This document shows, one piece after another, positions 29,500 to 38,774 of a DNA stretch of 44,879 bases. Under the pieces are notes generated by a model. That model had not been told where the DNA came from. It ran no database searches and worked only from the letters and a program-made list of their open reading frames with translations. Position numbers and translations under genes: made by a program. The DNA comes from Propionibacteriaceae bacterium (GTDB lineage: Bacteria; Actinomycetota; Actinomycetes; Propionibacteriales; Propionibacteriaceae): contig JAISTC010000148.1 in the NCBI GenBank assembly GCA_031272805.1, forward strand, positions 1 through 44,879, given 5' to 3'. The first letter of the stretch is position 1. Every line of letters begins with the position of its first letter.

Positions 29500-30561
29500 A
29501 TGGAAGCCTTGACACCGCGAGAGATCCAGACGCGGATCCGCTCCGGCCAGTCGCTTTCCGACGTCGTCAAGCTGGCCGGCATGAGCGCCGACCGGGTGGA
29601 GGCGTTCGCCGCGCCGGTCCTGGCCGAGCGCGAGCACATCGCCGCCCTGGCCTTGGCGTCGCCCGTGCGGCGGGCGGGCGAGCCGAGTTCGCACCGGGGG
29701 CTGCGCCAGGTCGTGGCCGAGCGGCTGCTGAGCCGCGGCCTCGACATCGACCAGGTCGAGTGGGACGCCTGGCGCCGCTCGGACGCCCGCTGGATCGCGG
29801 AGGCGCGCTACCAGTCGGGCGGGGCGAAACACGTGGCCCGCTTCATCTTCGACAACCACGGCCGCTTCTCCGTCGCCGACGACGACGAGGCCCGCTGGCT
29901 CATCGGCGACCCCTCGGCGTCGCATGGCCCGCAGTCCGGGCGCCGCCGTGACGCCGACGACTCCGAGCCGACCGTCGACCTGGCCTCCCCCGCCTCGCCG
30001 GTCCCAACCGTGGACTCGGACTCGGACTCGGCCGACGACTTCGGGGACTTCGGCTTCGACGGCGAGCCGGAGCTCACTCCCCCGGACTCCTGGGCGGCCG
30101 ACGGCCTCGAACACTCGCACCCGCTCGTGACGCCGAGCTGGCTCGACGTGCCGGAGTCCCAGCTCGCGGCCGCCGAGGAGACGCTGGAGCCCGGCCACCG
30201 CTCCACGCTCGACTCCCTCTACGACATGATCTCGGTCATCGAGGAGGACTCGGTCAAGATCTACCGCGGCCTGCGCGAACCGCTGCCGGGCTTCGGCGAA
30301 GCGGAGTTCGAGGTGCCGGCGAGCCCGGCCAGTGCGGCGAGTGCGGCCGGCGCCGCGTCGGTGCCTGCGACGGCTCCGGCCGTGACGCCCGCGGCACCGG
30401 CGTCCCCCGTGACCGCCGACACCGCGGCGGAGAAACCGGAGAAGACGGGCAAGATCGTCCCCCTGAACCCGGCGCCGAAGCGCCGCAGCAGCAAGCGGGC
30501 CAGGGCATCAGTCCCCAGCTGGGACGAAATCATGTTCGGCGGCCCGCCCCCAGCAAGCTAG
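29500..30561 (+). CDS. sepH: SepH-like (DUF3071) septation protein, N-terminally short
   Basis: LTPREIQTRIRSGQSLSDVVKLAGMSADRVEAFAAPVLAEREHIAALA is the DUF3071 HTH core; disordered tail ends PSWDEIMFG. Confidence 0.85.
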   Translation: MEALTPREIQTRIRSGQSLSDVVKLAGMSADRVEAFAAPVLAEREHIAALALASPVRRAGEPSSHRGLRQVVAERLLSRGLDIDQVEWDAWRRSDARWIAEARYQSGGAKHVARFIFDNHGRFSVADDDEARWLIGDPSASHGPQSGRRRDADDSEPTVDLASPASPVPTVDSDSDSADDFGDFGFDGEPELTPPDSWAADGLEHSHPLVTPSWLDVPESQLAAAEETLEPGHRSTLDSLYDMISVIEEDSVKIYRGLREPLPGFGEAEFEVPASPASAASAAGAASVPATAPAVTPAAPASPVTADTAAEKPEKTGKIVPLNPAPKRRSSKRARASVPSWDEIMFGGPPPAS

Positions 30562-30602
30562 ACCGGACCGCCCCCACCGACCCCGCCCCCGACCCCGGGA
30601 GC

Positions 30603-30669
30603 CGATTGAGCGATCCTCGCCGTCGGAGCCCGCAACACGCCGGGTTCCGTGGCGAGGATCGCTCAATCG
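30603..30669. terminator. Long stem-loop with CGATTGAGCGATCCTCGCC arms
   Basis: Left arm 30603-30621 and right arm 30651-30669 are perfect 19-bp inverted repeats, 29-nt loop; between convergent sepH and binding-protein genes. Confidence 0.8.
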
Positions 30670-30703
30670 CTGGTCTGGCGGAGGGGCCGTCCCCTCGTGT
30701 GTC

Positions 30704-32029
30704 TTAGCCCTGCGCCTCGCGCGCTTGGTCGACGAAGACCTGCCACTTCGTGGCCGCTTCTTGCGGGGTCGACTGGCCGACCAGCACGCTCAGCGAGAGC
30801 TGGCCGAAGTTGCCGAAACCGGGCACGGACTGGTTGAAGGCCGGGGTCGTGGTCGGATCCTGGAGGATCTGGTCCAGGGACACGTACATCTCCCCCATGT
30901 CGGTCGGCGGGTTGGCCGTGTCGAGCGTCGGCGCGCACTTGGCCTCGTCGACGTAGGCCTGGTAGCCGGTCCCTGTGGCAAAGGCGATGAAGTCCTTCGC
31001 CACGGCCTCCTTGGCCGCGTCGCCCGTAGTCGGCACGAAGTAGCTGCCGCCCGGGCTGGCCGAGTAGGAGCCGATGCCCTTCTCGGCCGAGATCGCGCCG
31101 TAGCCGACCTTCGCGTCGACGGCGGCGGTGTTGCCCGGGTCCTCGGCGTAGAACAGGTCGATGAAGTCCGAGGGCAGGATGGCGAAGGCGGCCGTGCCGT
31201 CGTAGACGGCCTTGATCGAGTCCTGGTATGTGGCCGTGGCGACGTCGCTGTTGAGGCAGCCCGCCTGGCGCAGGTTGTCGACCGCCGTCAGTCCCGCGAC
31301 GATGGGCCCATCCGGGTCGTCCACCGTGACGGTCCCCGCGGCCACCGCCTGGCCCCAGGCGTCGTCCGCGTTGAAATCGGCCATGTAGGCGAACCCGGCG
31401 ATCATGTTGGCGGGGAACTCCGACCCGCCGCCGACGAACACCTCGACCGCCCCGGTCGCCGTGATCGCCGCGCACTCCTCCTGCAGCTCGGTGTAGTTGG
31501 TCGGCACGGCGACGCCCGCGGCCTTCAGGACGTCCTTGTTGTAGTACAGGCCGTACGAGCTGATCGGCCCGAGGGCGACGCCGAGGACCTTGCCGTCGAG
31601 CGCGCCGGAGGTGTTGATGAGGTGGCTGGTGAAGTCCATGTCGGAGAGGTCGACCATGTTCTGCCCCATGTTGAGCTGGCGCATGTCCTGCGGCGCGGGC
31701 GAGTATTCGAGGAGGTCGGGCCGGTCCCCGGCCGCCCACTTGGTCTGGACCGCCGTCGTGTACGTGTCGGCGGGGAAATCGAGCAGCTCGATCGTGTTGC
31801 CGGAATAGGCCTCATAAGCCTTGTAGAGGTTGAGCAGCGCGTCCGTATCGGCGGAGTTGTGCCACAGCGTGATGGTCACGCTCGTGGCGGCCGGAGCTTC
31901 GGAGCTGGCGGCACCGGCGGCAGAGGTCTGCCCGCCGGTCGTGCCCGAGCCGCTGGAACAAGCGGCCAGGAAGAGGGCGCCGGCGGCCGTAGCGACGACC
32001 GCCACGCGGCGCAAGGAGTTGGAAGACAT
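30704..32029 (-). CDS. Carbohydrate-type ABC extracellular solute-binding lipoprotein (copy A)
   Basis: Lipobox LFLAACS; ITLWHNSADTDALLNLYKAYEAYSGNTIELLDFPADTYTTAVQTKWAAGDRPDLLEY; highly similar to 43108..44433. Confidence 0.88.
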   Translation of the reverse strand: MSSNSLRRVAVVATAAGALFLAACSSGSGTTGGQTSAAGAASSEAPAATSVTITLWHNSADTDALLNLYKAYEAYSGNTIELLDFPADTYTTAVQTKWAAGDRPDLLEYSPAPQDMRQLNMGQNMVDLSDMDFTSHLINTSGALDGKVLGVALGPISSYGLYYNKDVLKAAGVAVPTNYTELQEECAAITATGAVEVFVGGGSEFPANMIAGFAYMADFNADDAWGQAVAAGTVTVDDPDGPIVAGLTAVDNLRQAGCLNSDVATATYQDSIKAVYDGTAAFAILPSDFIDLFYAEDPGNTAAVDAKVGYGAISAEKGIGSYSASPGGSYFVPTTGDAAKEAVAKDFIAFATGTGYQAYVDEAKCAPTLDTANPPTDMGEMYVSLDQILQDPTTTPAFNQSVPGFGNFGQLSLSVLVGQSTPQEAATKWQVFVDQAREAQG

Positions 32030-32057
32030 CTTTCATCCTCGTCTTTGAGAAGGGGTT

Positions 32058-32082
32058 CCGCGGCAGTGCGGCGCTGCCGCGG
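32058..32082 (-). promoter_or_regulatory. 5'UTR hairpin upstream of binding protein copy A
   Basis: CCGCGGCAG (32058-32066) / CTGCCGCGG (32074-32082), 7-nt loop, between promoter and start codon; conserved at 44462-44486. Confidence 0.6.
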
Positions 32083-32127
32083 CGGGGTAACCCAAGGGTC
32101 ACGGAGTTAATAGTTTTGTCTATGTAT

Positions 32128-32156
32128 TAGTTACTACTACCGAAGTATTCTGTCAA
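32128..32156 (-). promoter_or_regulatory. Promoter with embedded operator for binding protein copy A
   Basis: Minus strand: TTGACA (32151-32156), 17-bp spacer, TAACTA (-10, 32128-32133); 20-bp operator-like TACTTCGGTAGTAGTAACTA at 32128-32147. Confidence 0.7.
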
Positions 32157-32188
32157 GATTCCCCAGGTCACAGCTTGGTAACGGCCGG

Positions 32189-32695
32189 TCAGGCCAGGGC
32201 GACGGCCACGGCCACGATCCAGAGGACGTTGAGCAGCGCGCTGGCGTGGCGGGCCCAGGCGGCCGGGCGCCCGCGCCGGACCCGGCCGGCCAGGCGGGCG
32301 ACGAAGGCCGCCGCCAGCGCCGTCCCGATGAGGCCGAGTTCCGGCCCGCCGGACCAGCCGGCGCCGAGCAGCCAGAGGCAGGCGACCAGGTGGAGCCCCT
32401 CCCGGATGGGGCCGGCGTCGATGGCCGCCCCGGCCAGCCCGGCGACCTCCAGCGCCATGTCGGCCAGCATCCAGGCGAAGCCCGCCGCCTCCGCCCAGGC
32501 GGGGGCGGGCAGGGCCGCGACCGCGGGCAGCATGAGGGCGTGGTAGGCGAGGCCGCAGACGTGGGCCGGCCGGCCCGCCAGAGGGCGAAGACGCCACCGG
32601 CCGGCCCGCGGGCCGTCCCGGTGCCCCGGCAGGGGAATGTGGAAGGCCGCGAACGCCACCGCCGCCGCCAGCGTCGTGACGACCGCCCACGCCAT
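32189..32695 (-). CDS. Small multi-TM membrane protein of unknown function
   Basis: MAWAVVTTLAAAVAFAAFHIPLPGHRDGP...hydrophobic helices; frame choice is uncertain because overlapping ORFs exist. Confidence 0.55.
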   Translation of the reverse strand: MAWAVVTTLAAAVAFAAFHIPLPGHRDGPRAGRWRLRPLAGRPAHVCGLAYHALMLPAVAALPAPAWAEAAGFAWMLADMALEVAGLAGAAIDAGPIREGLHLVACLWLLGAGWSGGPELGLIGTALAAAFVARLAGRVRRGRPAAWARHASALLNVLWIVAVAVALA

Positions 32696-32759
32696 GGCCC
32701 GCTCCCTTCCCCCGCGCCGTCAAGGTTCATCGTGACACACCCGCGTCCCGGCCACCCGG

Positions 32760-33665
32760 TCAGTCGGCGTCGTCGGGGAGGTCCTTGTATCTGGCGTAGA
32801 GCTCGGGCAGGAACTTGCCCAACTGCTGGGCCTCGACCGTGCCGTGCGTGACGACCTTCTTGAGGTACGCCTCGGTCAACATCCAGTCGGGCGTCGAGGT
32901 GTCGATGGCGAGTGCGCCGTCGGCTACGCCCCAGCCGATCCATTCCCGCGTGATCTTCTCCAGGACGCCCCACGGGTTGATGCGCGTCAGCGTCAGGAAC
33001 AGGTGGGTCCCGGGGAGATCGGTCGAGGGGTCGTCGCGCGGGTGGAACGACTCGGTGGCACAGTCGACCCAACAACCGGCCTCCTGCAGGGCCTCCCATC
33101 GGGCAGTGGTCAGGCCGAAGTCACGCGGGTCGAGGGCGTGGCGGATCGAGCCGAGCATCTCCTCCCCCTCCCCCAGGTCGAGCGACTCGACCGTGAAGAT
33201 GCCGCCGGACTTGTCGTGGCCGTTGAGGAAGTAGTGGTCCCAGTGGTCGGCCGGGTTCCAGATCTTGTAGCGCAGGTTGCCCTGGCCAGGCGGCATGTGG
33301 GCCGAGTGGATGTTGATCCAGCGGAAGTACCAGGCCAGCATCGCGGGCGTGCAACCGGGGTAGGTCGTGTAGGACGCGATGTAGCCCGTGCCGTCGTGGC
33401 GCAGGCAGTAGCCGTACTCGGCGGCCTGGTAGCCGACCGGCTGGAGGATGTCCAGCCAGTCCTCGGGCGGCGTGGCGGCCGACTCGTCGAGCGGCATCCG
33501 GTCGAGCAGTTCCTGCTGCAACGGCCCCGGGCGGTGGAGCGGCAGGTCGAAGTACCGGGCGAGAGGCAGGGCCCGTTCTTCGGGCGACAGGGTCTGGCGC
33601 TTGGTCACGAGCAAGGCATTCGGATAGTCGGTCACGACATCCTCCAGAGGGTTGGCGACGGCCAC
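32760..33665 (-). CDS. DAPG hydrolase / phloretin hydrolase (PhlG/Phy) family protein
   Basis: YIASYTTYPGCTPAMLAWYFRWINIHSAHMPPGQGNLRYKIWNPADHWDHYF; C-terminal HGTVEAQQLGKFLPELYARY with HxxxE metal-site pattern. Confidence 0.8.
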   Translation of the reverse strand: MAVANPLEDVVTDYPNALLVTKRQTLSPEERALPLARYFDLPLHRPGPLQQELLDRMPLDESAATPPEDWLDILQPVGYQAAEYGYCLRHDGTGYIASYTTYPGCTPAMLAWYFRWINIHSAHMPPGQGNLRYKIWNPADHWDHYFLNGHDKSGGIFTVESLDLGEGEEMLGSIRHALDPRDFGLTTARWEALQEAGCWVDCATESFHPRDDPSTDLPGTHLFLTLTRINPWGVLEKITREWIGWGVADGALAIDTSTPDWMLTEAYLKKVVTHGTVEAQQLGKFLPELYARYKDLPDDAD

Positions 33666-33725
33666 CGGGCGACCTCGGCCTGCGATGGCCCTGGCTTCGC
33701 CCGATTTACTTCATCATACTTAACT

Positions 33726-33751
33726 AAGTAGTTCGGATGCAAGAACTACTT
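33726..33751. promoter_or_regulatory. MarR-type operator palindrome AAGTAGTTC-GGATGCAA-GAACTACTT
   Basis: Perfect 9-bp arms, 8-bp spacer, in the divergent intergenic region between hydrolase (33665, -) and marR (33830, +). Confidence 0.75.
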
Positions 33752-33829
33752 CGCAGTTCGGGGCGGCCCCGTCCCGGCGGCCTCCGCCGGTGCTAGCCTG
33801 CCCTTGAGACACGACGGGCGGAGAAGCGG

Positions 33830-34333
33830 ATGAACGGCGCGAAAGAGACTGACACGGCCCAGGCGGCCGGGTTCGCCACGATGGTGCAGTCCCTGTGGCA
33901 GGAAGCCACCCTGGCCGCGCGGTCCCGCGGCGGCCTGCCCGTCCTCCCCCCGGCCCAAGCCCTGGCCTTGCGCCTCGTCATCGACAACGACGACGTCACC
34001 CCGACGGTGTTGGCGGGCGCGATGCGGCTCTCGCGGCCGATGGTCAGCGAGATCGTCCGCAAGCTCGAGGCCCAGAAGCTGATCCAGCGCCGCCGCTCCC
34101 ACCTGGACGGCCGCTCGGTCGTCCTGACCGCGACCGCCAAGGGCCGCTACGTCCGGCTGTCGTTCACGTCCGGCGTCGAGCAGGCGATGGACGAGGCCTT
34201 CAGCCGGCTCTCCGCGCGGGAGGTCCAGCAGGTCACGCGGGCCCTCCCCGCCCTTCAACACTTGCGCGCCGAGTTGATCGCCATCGCCGACCGCGAACGG
34301 GCCGCGGCCCTGGACCCGGACCCGGAACTCTGA
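33830..34333 (+). CDS. MarR-family transcriptional regulator
   Basis: VTPTVLAGAMRLSRPMVSEIVRKLEAQKLIQRRRSHLDGRSVVLTATAKGR winged-helix MarR signature. Confidence 0.88.
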   Translation: MNGAKETDTAQAAGFATMVQSLWQEATLAARSRGGLPVLPPAQALALRLVIDNDDVTPTVLAGAMRLSRPMVSEIVRKLEAQKLIQRRRSHLDGRSVVLTATAKGRYVRLSFTSGVEQAMDEAFSRLSAREVQQVTRALPALQHLRAELIAIADRERAAALDPDPEL

Positions 34334-34357
34334 GCCCACCGTGCCAAAGGAGGCACC

Positions 34358-35407
34358 ATGACCATCGTCGATATCAACATCCACCATCTGCCTGAGGATC
34401 TGTTCTCGAACCAAGCCCTGCTCGACGGCTTTCTGGCCTGCGCGCCGCGCGGTTTCGGCGAGATCGCGCGGGTCGTCACGATGGACGACGGCCGGCGCCA
34501 GGTCGTGCTGGAGAAGCCGGCCGGGCACCAGAACCTCAACTACGTCGAGGGCGACTACTCGGCTGAGGCCAAGCTCGCGGCGATGGACGAGGCGGGCGTT
34601 GACTACGGCATCATGCGGGTGCCGGTGTGGCAGGAGTGGCTGCCGCTGGAGCTGTGCCGGGCGGTCAACGACAACGCTGCGGCGATCGTGGCGCGGTCGG
34701 GCGGGCGGCTGTTCGCCACGGCCTGCGTGCCGCCGTGGGGAGGTAAGGCCAACCTCTACGAACTCGAGCGCTGCGTCAAGGAACTCGGGGCCGTCGGCGT
34801 CCAGGTCGCCTGCCACTACGGCCAGCTCTACCTCGACGACCCGGTTTTCGCGCCGTACCTGGCGGCGGTTGAGAAGCTGGACGTGCCGGTCATCGTCCAC
34901 CACACGCCGCTGCCGGTCGAGTGGCACTCGGTCGTCGACTACACGAACCTGCGCCGCGAGTTCGGGCGCGTCATCGACCAGGCTACGGCCGTCGGCCGCG
35001 AGCTGTTCAGCGGGCTGTTCGACCGGCTGCCGGGGCTGCGGTTCATCCACACCATGCTGGGCGGCAACTGGTTCGCCCAGCGGGACCTGCTGATGCCGCA
35101 CCAGTCGAACAAGGCCGAGGCCATGCAGCGGCTCGACGCCACGGGCGGGGACAAGATCGCGGGCTACCTCGAGCGCAACATCTTCTTCGACCTGACCCAT
35201 CCCCACTCGTGGGGCAAGGACCAGGTCGAGTGCGCCATCCGCGTCGGCGGCGCGGACCACTACCTGTTCGGCTCGTCGTTCCCTGTCTTCCACGGCTGGA
35301 TGAACCAGGGGGTGGCGTTCATGACCGACGTCGTCGAGCTGTCCGCCGCCGACCGCGCGCTGGTCCTGGCCGGCAACGCCCAACGGCTGTTCCGGCTGCC
35401 GATCTGA
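34358..35407 (+). CDS. Amidohydrolase_2-family (ACMSD/decarboxylase-like) TIM-barrel protein
   Basis: MTIVDINIHHLP N-terminus, VIVHHTPLP, LRFIHTMLGGNWFAQRD, LFGSSFPVFHG, LVLAGNAQRLFRLP. Confidence 0.8.
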   Translation: MTIVDINIHHLPEDLFSNQALLDGFLACAPRGFGEIARVVTMDDGRRQVVLEKPAGHQNLNYVEGDYSAEAKLAAMDEAGVDYGIMRVPVWQEWLPLELCRAVNDNAAAIVARSGGRLFATACVPPWGGKANLYELERCVKELGAVGVQVACHYGQLYLDDPVFAPYLAAVEKLDVPVIVHHTPLPVEWHSVVDYTNLRREFGRVIDQATAVGRELFSGLFDRLPGLRFIHTMLGGNWFAQRDLLMPHQSNKAEAMQRLDATGGDKIAGYLERNIFFDLTHPHSWGKDQVECAIRVGGADHYLFGSSFPVFHGWMNQGVAFMTDVVELSAADRALVLAGNAQRLFRLPI

Positions 35408-35437
35408 GCCCCCGCGTGACGGGGGGACGCCCTCGGC

Positions 35438-35713
35438 TCAGCCGTCCGCGTCGTCCGCGTCGCCCTCGTCGCCGAAGACGCGCGCCAGCCACGCGGCCAC
35501 GCGCGGCAGCGTGACGTAGATGACGGCGAACGACACGACGACGGAGACGGCGAACGATCTCAGGGCCGCCTTCAGGAACAGCGGGCCGAACCCGACGTTG
35601 AGCGCGGTCTGGATGGTCGACATGACCAGCGACATGATGACGGAGATGATGAGGTTGAGCAGGAGGTCCTGGGCCAACTTGTGCTTGGTCGTGTTGTGCT
35701 TGGTCGTGGTCAC
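35438..35713 (-). CDS. Small DUF2798-like membrane protein
   Basis: LLLNLIISVIMSLVMSTIQTALNVGFGPLFLKAALRSFAVSVVVSFAVIYVTLPRVAAWLA; GTGA overlap with upstream gene. Confidence 0.65.
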   Translation of the reverse strand: MTTTKHNTTKHKLAQDLLLNLIISVIMSLVMSTIQTALNVGFGPLFLKAALRSFAVSVVVSFAVIYVTLPRVAAWLARVFGDEGDADDADG

Positions 35714-36990
35714 GGCGCCGCCTCCGATCCACCCGGGCCGAACATGGCGTTGAGGGCGGCCAGGAGGGCCGCGGCGAACCGCTCCGCCGAGCCGCGGGCG
35801 TAACGGGAGTTCATGGCCTCGTAGGTGCTGCGCCGGTAGGCGTCCGCGTCGGCCATGTACTTGGCGGCGCCGTCGACCAGCGTGGCGACGAGTGTGTGCG
35901 GGCACGGCGACGCGGCGCGCAGCGCCAGCCCGGTGGCCGCCGACAGCTCCGCCTGGGTGCCGATGAGGACGGCGCCGCCCAGGCGCAGCGCCACCCACGG
36001 CGCGTCCGCCGTCCCGTCGGGCGTGAAGCGGTGGGCGCGGCTCGGCCGGATGGCGCGGCTGTCGGCGGGCAGGCGTTGGGCGTCCAGCGTGACGGTGCCG
36101 CGCTCGACCGCCAGGCCCGTCCCGCCGACGGGCCGGGCCGCCGCCACGGCGTCCAGCAGCGCGGCCCCGAGCCGCTCGCCCAGGAGATCGACCAGCAGGT
36201 GTCCGGCGTCCCCCGCGTCCCGCGTGGACCAGGCGCCAGCGGGGGTCACGAGGTGGCGGACGGCCGTCACGATCGGCGCCTGGTCGCCGGCGGCGCCGGT
36301 CAGGACGAACGCCACGCCGCCAGGCAGGGCCGCCTCGACGTGGCGGGCGGCGGCCCCGGACAGGTCGGCCGAGACCACCCGGCCGCCGTCGGCGGTGTGC
36401 GACTCGTGGAGGATGGCCGACTGGGCCGCGACGGCCGTGACGACCGCCAGCGGCGCCCTGGCGGCGTCGTCCAGGACGAGCGTCGGCAGGGCCGGGTCGC
36501 GGGGCCCGGCCTCGTTGGCGCCGTGCCACCAGCCGTCCGCCGTCTCGACGTCCCGGTTGACGCCGATGACGCACGTGCCCACCGCCGCGCGCAGCCGGGC
36601 GGGCCGCAGGCCGGCGGCCGCGCGTGACGCCGCGTCCCGGACCGCCGCGTCGATGGACCGCGCCAGGGCGGCGCTGGCCCTGGCCTGGCCGGGCGGGACC
36701 AGGGCGTCCGGGAGAACGTGGGGGGCGGAGAACGTGTGCGAGGCGACGACCAGGACCGACTCGCCGGGCACCCCCGTGACCTCGCTCACGGCCGCCTTGG
36801 CCCGGGCGACCGACTCGGCGGTCATGGATGTTTGGTCGACCAGCACGAGCGCGGCGCGCGCCGGGCCGTCCGCCACGACCAGCGTCCGGACGGACAGCGG
36901 GTCCAGGACGCGGTCGAACCCGTCCAGCGGCAGCCAGTCGCTGCCGGCGATCTCCGCCCGGGCGGCCCCGGCCTCCATGGCCGGCGTCAC
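35710..36990 (-). CDS. Neutral/alkaline ceramidase-like protein, degenerate metal site
   Basis: GTCVIGVNRDVETADGWW..., VVASHTFSAPHVLP, TGAAGDQAPIV; similar in layout to 39498..40760 but H-to-F and H-to-Q at candidate ligand positions. Confidence 0.65.
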   Translation of the reverse strand: MTPAMEAGAARAEIAGSDWLPLDGFDRVLDPLSVRTLVVADGPARAALVLVDQTSMTAESVARAKAAVSEVTGVPGESVLVVASHTFSAPHVLPDALVPPGQARASAALARSIDAAVRDAASRAAAGLRPARLRAAVGTCVIGVNRDVETADGWWHGANEAGPRDPALPTLVLDDAARAPLAVVTAVAAQSAILHESHTADGGRVVSADLSGAAARHVEAALPGGVAFVLTGAAGDQAPIVTAVRHLVTPAGAWSTRDAGDAGHLLVDLLGERLGAALLDAVAAARPVGGTGLAVERGTVTLDAQRLPADSRAIRPSRAHRFTPDGTADAPWVALRLGGAVLIGTQAELSAATGLALRAASPCPHTLVATLVDGAAKYMADADAYRRSTYEAMNSRYARGSAERFAAALLAALNAMFGPGGSEAAP

Positions 36991-38774
36991 CCGGCCTGCG
37001 GCAGGTGGCCGCGGAGGAACGCGTCGACCAGGTCGAGCACGGGCGGCTGCCAGAACGCCGGGCCGCCGTGGCCGGCGCCGCGGAGCTGGTAGAACGTGAC
37101 GGGCGCCCCGGCCGCCTGGAGCGCCTCGTACAGCAGGACGCTCTGGGCGAAGGGCACGAGGCGGTCCTGGCTGCCGTGCAGGATGAGCAGGGGCTTGGGC
37201 GGGCGACCGGGGTCGATGTGGTTCATGGCCACGGTGGGGGCGACGGCGAGGGGGTTGGCCCAGACGTCGCGCCCGCCGATCAGCTCCCCCTCGGGGCTGT
37301 CGGGTGCGATGTGGTCCTGGATCGACGGCTCCTCGTTCATCCGGGCGATGGCCATCGGCCCGTAGAAGTCGACGTAGCAGGCGACGCCGAGGTCGTCGGC
37401 CGGCTCGTCGCTGTAGTCGGGGTCGGCTTCGGTCAGGTTCAGCATGACGGTGGTGTGGGCGCCGGACGAGTCGCCCCAGACGGCGATCCGGGCCGGGTCG
37501 ACGTGGAAGTCCTCGGCGTGGTCGCGCAGGAACCGGACGGCGCTGCGGGCGTCCTTGACCTGGGCCGGGAAGGGCGCGACCGAGGACGGCCGGTACTCGA
37601 CGATGGCGACGACGTAGCCGCGGGTGGCGAACTCCGCCAGCGCGGGCAGGGCCGCCCCGAGCACCTGCTCCCGCCACGCCGATCCCTGGACGTACACGAC
37701 CAGGGGAAACCGGATCGCGCGGCTGGCCGGGTCGTCCGGCGGCGCCTGCTCCAGCGGCGGCAACAGAACTTGTAGGTGCAGCGCCCGGCCGTCTTTCCGC
37801 GCGTACTCGACGCCGAGCAGCGCCGAGCCGTGGCGGAGGGCCAGGTCGGCCTCGAGGACGGCCATCCCGTCCGCCGTCCACGTGCTCTCGGGGAACTCGT
37901 CCGGGCCTGCCAGCCGCGCCTCGGCGTAGGGCAGCGCCGGGGCGGCCCGCTCGATGAACGCCACGATGGCGTCGAGGTTGGCCGGCGCGCTGAACGCCGG
38001 GTCATCGTGACCCGCCCCGGGCAGCGTCTGGAACGTGACCTTGGCCTCCCCGGCGCCGCGCCGGATGGCGTCGGCCAGCCGGGCCGACTGCTCGTGCGGC
38101 ACGAGGACGTCGCGGTCGCCGTGCTGGATGAACAGCGGGCTCATGTGGGGGCTGACGTAGGTGGCGGGGTTGGCCTGGGCCACGAGCTCGCCCGCCTCCG
38201 GCACGGGGCGGCCCAGGTAGCGCGACTCGGGCGAGTCGGGCTGGTCATGGTCCGCCAGCGACACGCCGTTGGCGCGGGCCTGCCGGTCCATGGCCGCGAA
38301 GTCGGTCGGGCCGAACAGGTCGACGGCGCCCGCCACGGTGGCGTCGGCCGCGTAGTCCGCGTCCGGGTCTTCGCCGGGGAAGGCCCCGTTGGCCACGTTC
38401 ATGGCCAGCAGGGCGGCCAGGTTGCCGCCGGCCGACCCGCCCAGCGCGATGACCCGGCGGGGGTCGATCCCCAGCCGCCGCCAGTTGGCCTTGAGCCAGC
38501 GGACGGCCGCCCGGCAGTCCAGGACGGCCGCCGGGAAGGGGGCCTCGCCGCTCATCCGGTAGTTGGCGGACGCGACAGCCCAGCCGCGGTCCAGCAGCGC
38601 CAGCCAGGTGTCCAGGTGCTCGTCCGCCTTGTCGCCGAAGGCGAACCCCCCGCCGTGGACGTGGACCACAAGGGGGAACAGGCCGTCGCCGCCATCCGGC
38701 AGGTACAGGTCGAGCCGCTGCGCCGGGCTGCCGTCCGCATAGGCCACATCAAGGACCTTCCGCCGGCCGTTCAT
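36987..38774 (-). CDS. Tandem alpha/beta hydrolase (two fused BD-FAE/esterase-lipase domains)
   Basis: Domain 1: VHVHGGGFAFG, ALGGSAGGNLAAL, LPGAGHDDPAF. Domain 2: VYVQGSAWREQ, VWGDSSGAHTTVM, LRGAGHGGPAFW. Confidence 0.85.
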   Translation of the reverse strand: MNGRRKVLDVAYADGSPAQRLDLYLPDGGDGLFPLVVHVHGGGFAFGDKADEHLDTWLALLDRGWAVASANYRMSGEAPFPAAVLDCRAAVRWLKANWRRLGIDPRRVIALGGSAGGNLAALLAMNVANGAFPGEDPDADYAADATVAGAVDLFGPTDFAAMDRQARANGVSLADHDQPDSPESRYLGRPVPEAGELVAQANPATYVSPHMSPLFIQHGDRDVLVPHEQSARLADAIRRGAGEAKVTFQTLPGAGHDDPAFSAPANLDAIVAFIERAAPALPYAEARLAGPDEFPESTWTADGMAVLEADLALRHGSALLGVEYARKDGRALHLQVLLPPLEQAPPDDPASRAIRFPLVVYVQGSAWREQVLGAALPALAEFATRGYVVAIVEYRPSSVAPFPAQVKDARSAVRFLRDHAEDFHVDPARIAVWGDSSGAHTTVMLNLTEADPDYSDEPADDLGVACYVDFYGPMAIARMNEEPSIQDHIAPDSPEGELIGGRDVWANPLAVAPTVAMNHIDPGRPPKPLLILHGSQDRLVPFAQSVLLYEALQAAGAPVTFYQLRGAGHGGPAFWQPPVLDLVDAFLRGHLPQAG

